Assembly: GCA_015059305.1 (NCBI GenBank)
Contig: SVAQ01000015.1
Coordinates: forward strand, 1 to 13,126
Source: Bacillota bacterium
GTDB taxonomy: Bacteria > Bacillota_I > Bacilli_A > RF39 > UBA660
Length of the DNA stretch: 13,126 nt
Direction of reading: 5' to 3'
Position numbers and translations under genes: made by a program. The first letter of the stretch is position 1, and each line of letters begins with the position of its first letter. Positions 12,273 to 13,126 of this stretch are shown here, piece by piece. Below the pieces are notes generated by a model. It saw only the letters and a program-made list of their open reading frames with translations. It was not told the origin of the DNA and searched no databases.

Positions 12273-12995
12273 TTATTCAAAAAAATTATTTAATATCGCA
12301 AGTGTTTGATTTAATCTTTCTAAATATGCATAGTGATGTGCATTGTCATATTCTACAAGTCCAGCATCTTCAATGATTTTTTCAAGTTCACGTGCTTCAC
12401 TAATTGGTACAGCAGTATCTTCCTTACCATATATCATTAAAACAGGACATTTAATCGTCTTAGCATACTTTGTTAAATCATCATTTACGACTTTAACAAG
12501 AGTACCACGATTAATTTCGCTTGCATTTTTATAGTCTTCAGAACCCCACTTATTTCTTAAATATTCTCTAAGCGGTTTTAAAATTTTGAATTTTTTAACA
12601 AAATTAAATATTTTTACTCGCCAATTTGAACTTTTTTGTTTCGAAGGCCTAAATGGTGCTGATAATAAAACAACTTTTTCTGTATTATATTTCGCAGCAT
12701 AACAAATTGATATTCTTCCTCCAAAGGAATGACCAATTAAAATCGGTTTATCCACTTTAAGACTTTTTAAAAGTTCATAAACTGCTTTAGCATAATCAGA
12801 TACGCTTGACGGTTTCGAAGGTTCTGGTGACTTTCCAAATCCTGGTAAATCTAAAACTATTATGCGGTATTTATCACTAAACGGTCTTCCTAACATATCC
12901 ATCATTTCGATGTTTTGACCCCAGCCATGCAAAAGAACTATCGTTCCTTCTTTTTCTACACCGTAATCCAGATAATTTATATCTTTAATATTCAT
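12273..12995 (-). CDS. Alpha/beta-fold hydrolase
   Basis: A 240-residue single-domain serine hydrolase. The oxyanion region VLLHGWGQN lies at 20-28 and LDLPGFGKS at 48-56. The nucleophile elbow GHSFGG places Ser90. The acid is Asp193 in YGKEDTAVP, and the base is His220 or His221 in NAHHYAYLE. A lid segment rich in Lys, Trp and Phe lies at about 115-160. The catalytic triad is intact. Family members are esterases, lipases, acyl or peptide hydrolases; the substrate cannot be deduced. It is the first gene of an operon with murF and ddl, so a role in cell-wall or envelope metabolism is an inference from position. The start at 12995 follows an in-frame TAG 5 codons upstream, which bounds it. Its SD is poor, and a stronger SD lies upstream behind a hairpin (see 13010-13048). 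Confidence 0.88.
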   Translation of the reverse strand: MNIKDINYLDYGVEKEGTIVLLHGWGQNIEMMDMLGRPFSDKYRIIVLDLPGFGKSPEPSKPSSVSDYAKAVYELLKSLKVDKPILIGHSFGGRISICYAAKYNTEKVVLLSAPFRPSKQKSSNWRVKIFNFVKKFKILKPLREYLRNKWGSEDYKNASEINRGTLVKVVNDDLTKYAKTIKCPVLMIYGKEDTAVPISEARELEKIIEDAGLVEYDNAHHYAYLERLNQTLAILNNFFE

Positions 12996-13009
12996 AAGTT
13001 CACGTATAA

Positions 13010-13040
13010 TCTAATTATGTGATTTTTTCACATAATTAGA
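13010..13040. repeat. Perfect 13-bp inverted repeat in the operon leader
   Basis: TCTAATTATGTGA (13010-13022) and TCACATAATTAGA (13028-13040) pair perfectly across a 5-base loop. On the minus strand the hairpin ends 14 bases before the hydrolase ATG and is not followed by a T-run, so it is not an ordinary terminator. It could be an operator or an mRNA structure controlling translation of the hydrolase-murF-ddl operon. Confidence 0.8.
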
Positions 13041-13042
13041 AA

Positions 13043-13048
13043 CTCCTT
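13043..13048 (-). promoter_or_regulatory. Orphan Shine-Dalgarno upstream of the leader hairpin
   Basis: AAGGAG on the minus strand lies 47 bases before the hydrolase ATG. Nearby starts give only tiny frames: ATG-TGA (13033-13028), or GTG at 13031 encoding six residues ending in TAG. With the intervening hairpin folded, about 16 bases would separate it from the hydrolase ATG. Confidence 0.45.
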
Positions 13049-13126
13049 TCTTTAATTTTTTATATTACAACATTAGGAGTTATAATATTTAAGCACTGTG
13101 GATTTGTATCTATAAAATTACAGCTT
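13049..13126. other. Window end without a supported gene
   Basis: Minus-strand frame 2 is open from the right edge to a TAA near 13060 (about 21 codons) and could be the end of a gene beyond the window, but nothing recognisable is encoded. A weak hairpin (a 9-bp stem with one G-U pair, roughly 13060-13087) and a plus-strand TATAAT at 13081-13086 without a -35 are present. I assign no function. Confidence 0.3.

Noticed and set aside
13023..13040. Ordinary intrinsic terminator from the 13-bp hairpin
   Set aside because: Neither strand has a T-run directly after the stem.

Overview
The window is AT-rich DNA in which every recognisable gene lies on the minus strand. Intergenic gaps are short, Shine-Dalgarno (SD) sequences are strong (AGGAGG type), and most transcription units end in a hairpin followed by a T-run. 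TGG encodes Trp and TGA is not read through, so the standard code applies. Gene content (Firmicutes-type pyruvate phosphate dikinase, GreA, a Ddl/MurF pair, a BspA-like DUF285 surface protein with a CUB-like C-terminus) suggests a low-GC Bacillota, probably a host- or gut-associated lineage near Bacilli/Erysipelotrichia. That placement is an inference.

Layout in coordinate order (transcription runs right to left). At 1-1002 are a ParB-like protein, cut by the window edge, and an XRE-type helix-turn-helix regulator, a pair typical of mobile or accessory elements. At 1197-3833 is ppdK with its own extended -10 promoter. At 3941-5284 is a two-gene unit: a XerC/XerD-type tyrosine recombinase followed by a small two-helix membrane protein of unknown function. 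At 5352-7784 is a large N-terminally anchored surface protein with a tandem DUF285 array. At 7857-8324 is greA behind a perfect TTGACA-N17-TATAAT promoter. At 8449-9445 is a Panacea (DUF4065/SocA-like) antitoxin-type gene, preceded by what looks like the C-terminal remnant of a RelA/SpoT-like small alarmone synthetase toxin. At 9502-12995 is a three-gene cell-wall operon: alpha/beta hydrolase, membrane-anchored MurF-like ligase, Ddl.

How the genes work together: Ddl makes D-Ala-D-Ala and MurF joins it to the peptidoglycan precursor, and the two are translationally coupled. The MurF-like protein is unusual because transmembrane helices replace the normal N-terminal UDP-sugar-binding domain. 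The Panacea gene with its broken upstream partner reads as a degraded toxin-antitoxin operon that kept the antitoxin. The strongest items for follow-up are that decayed toxin-antitoxin locus, the membrane MurF, the recently duplicated surface-protein repeats, a near-leaderless recombinase promoter, and a perfect 13-bp hairpin between an orphan SD and the first gene of the cell-wall operon.

There is no gene-free stretch longer than 300 bases. I saw no tRNA, rRNA, CRISPR array or insertion sequence.
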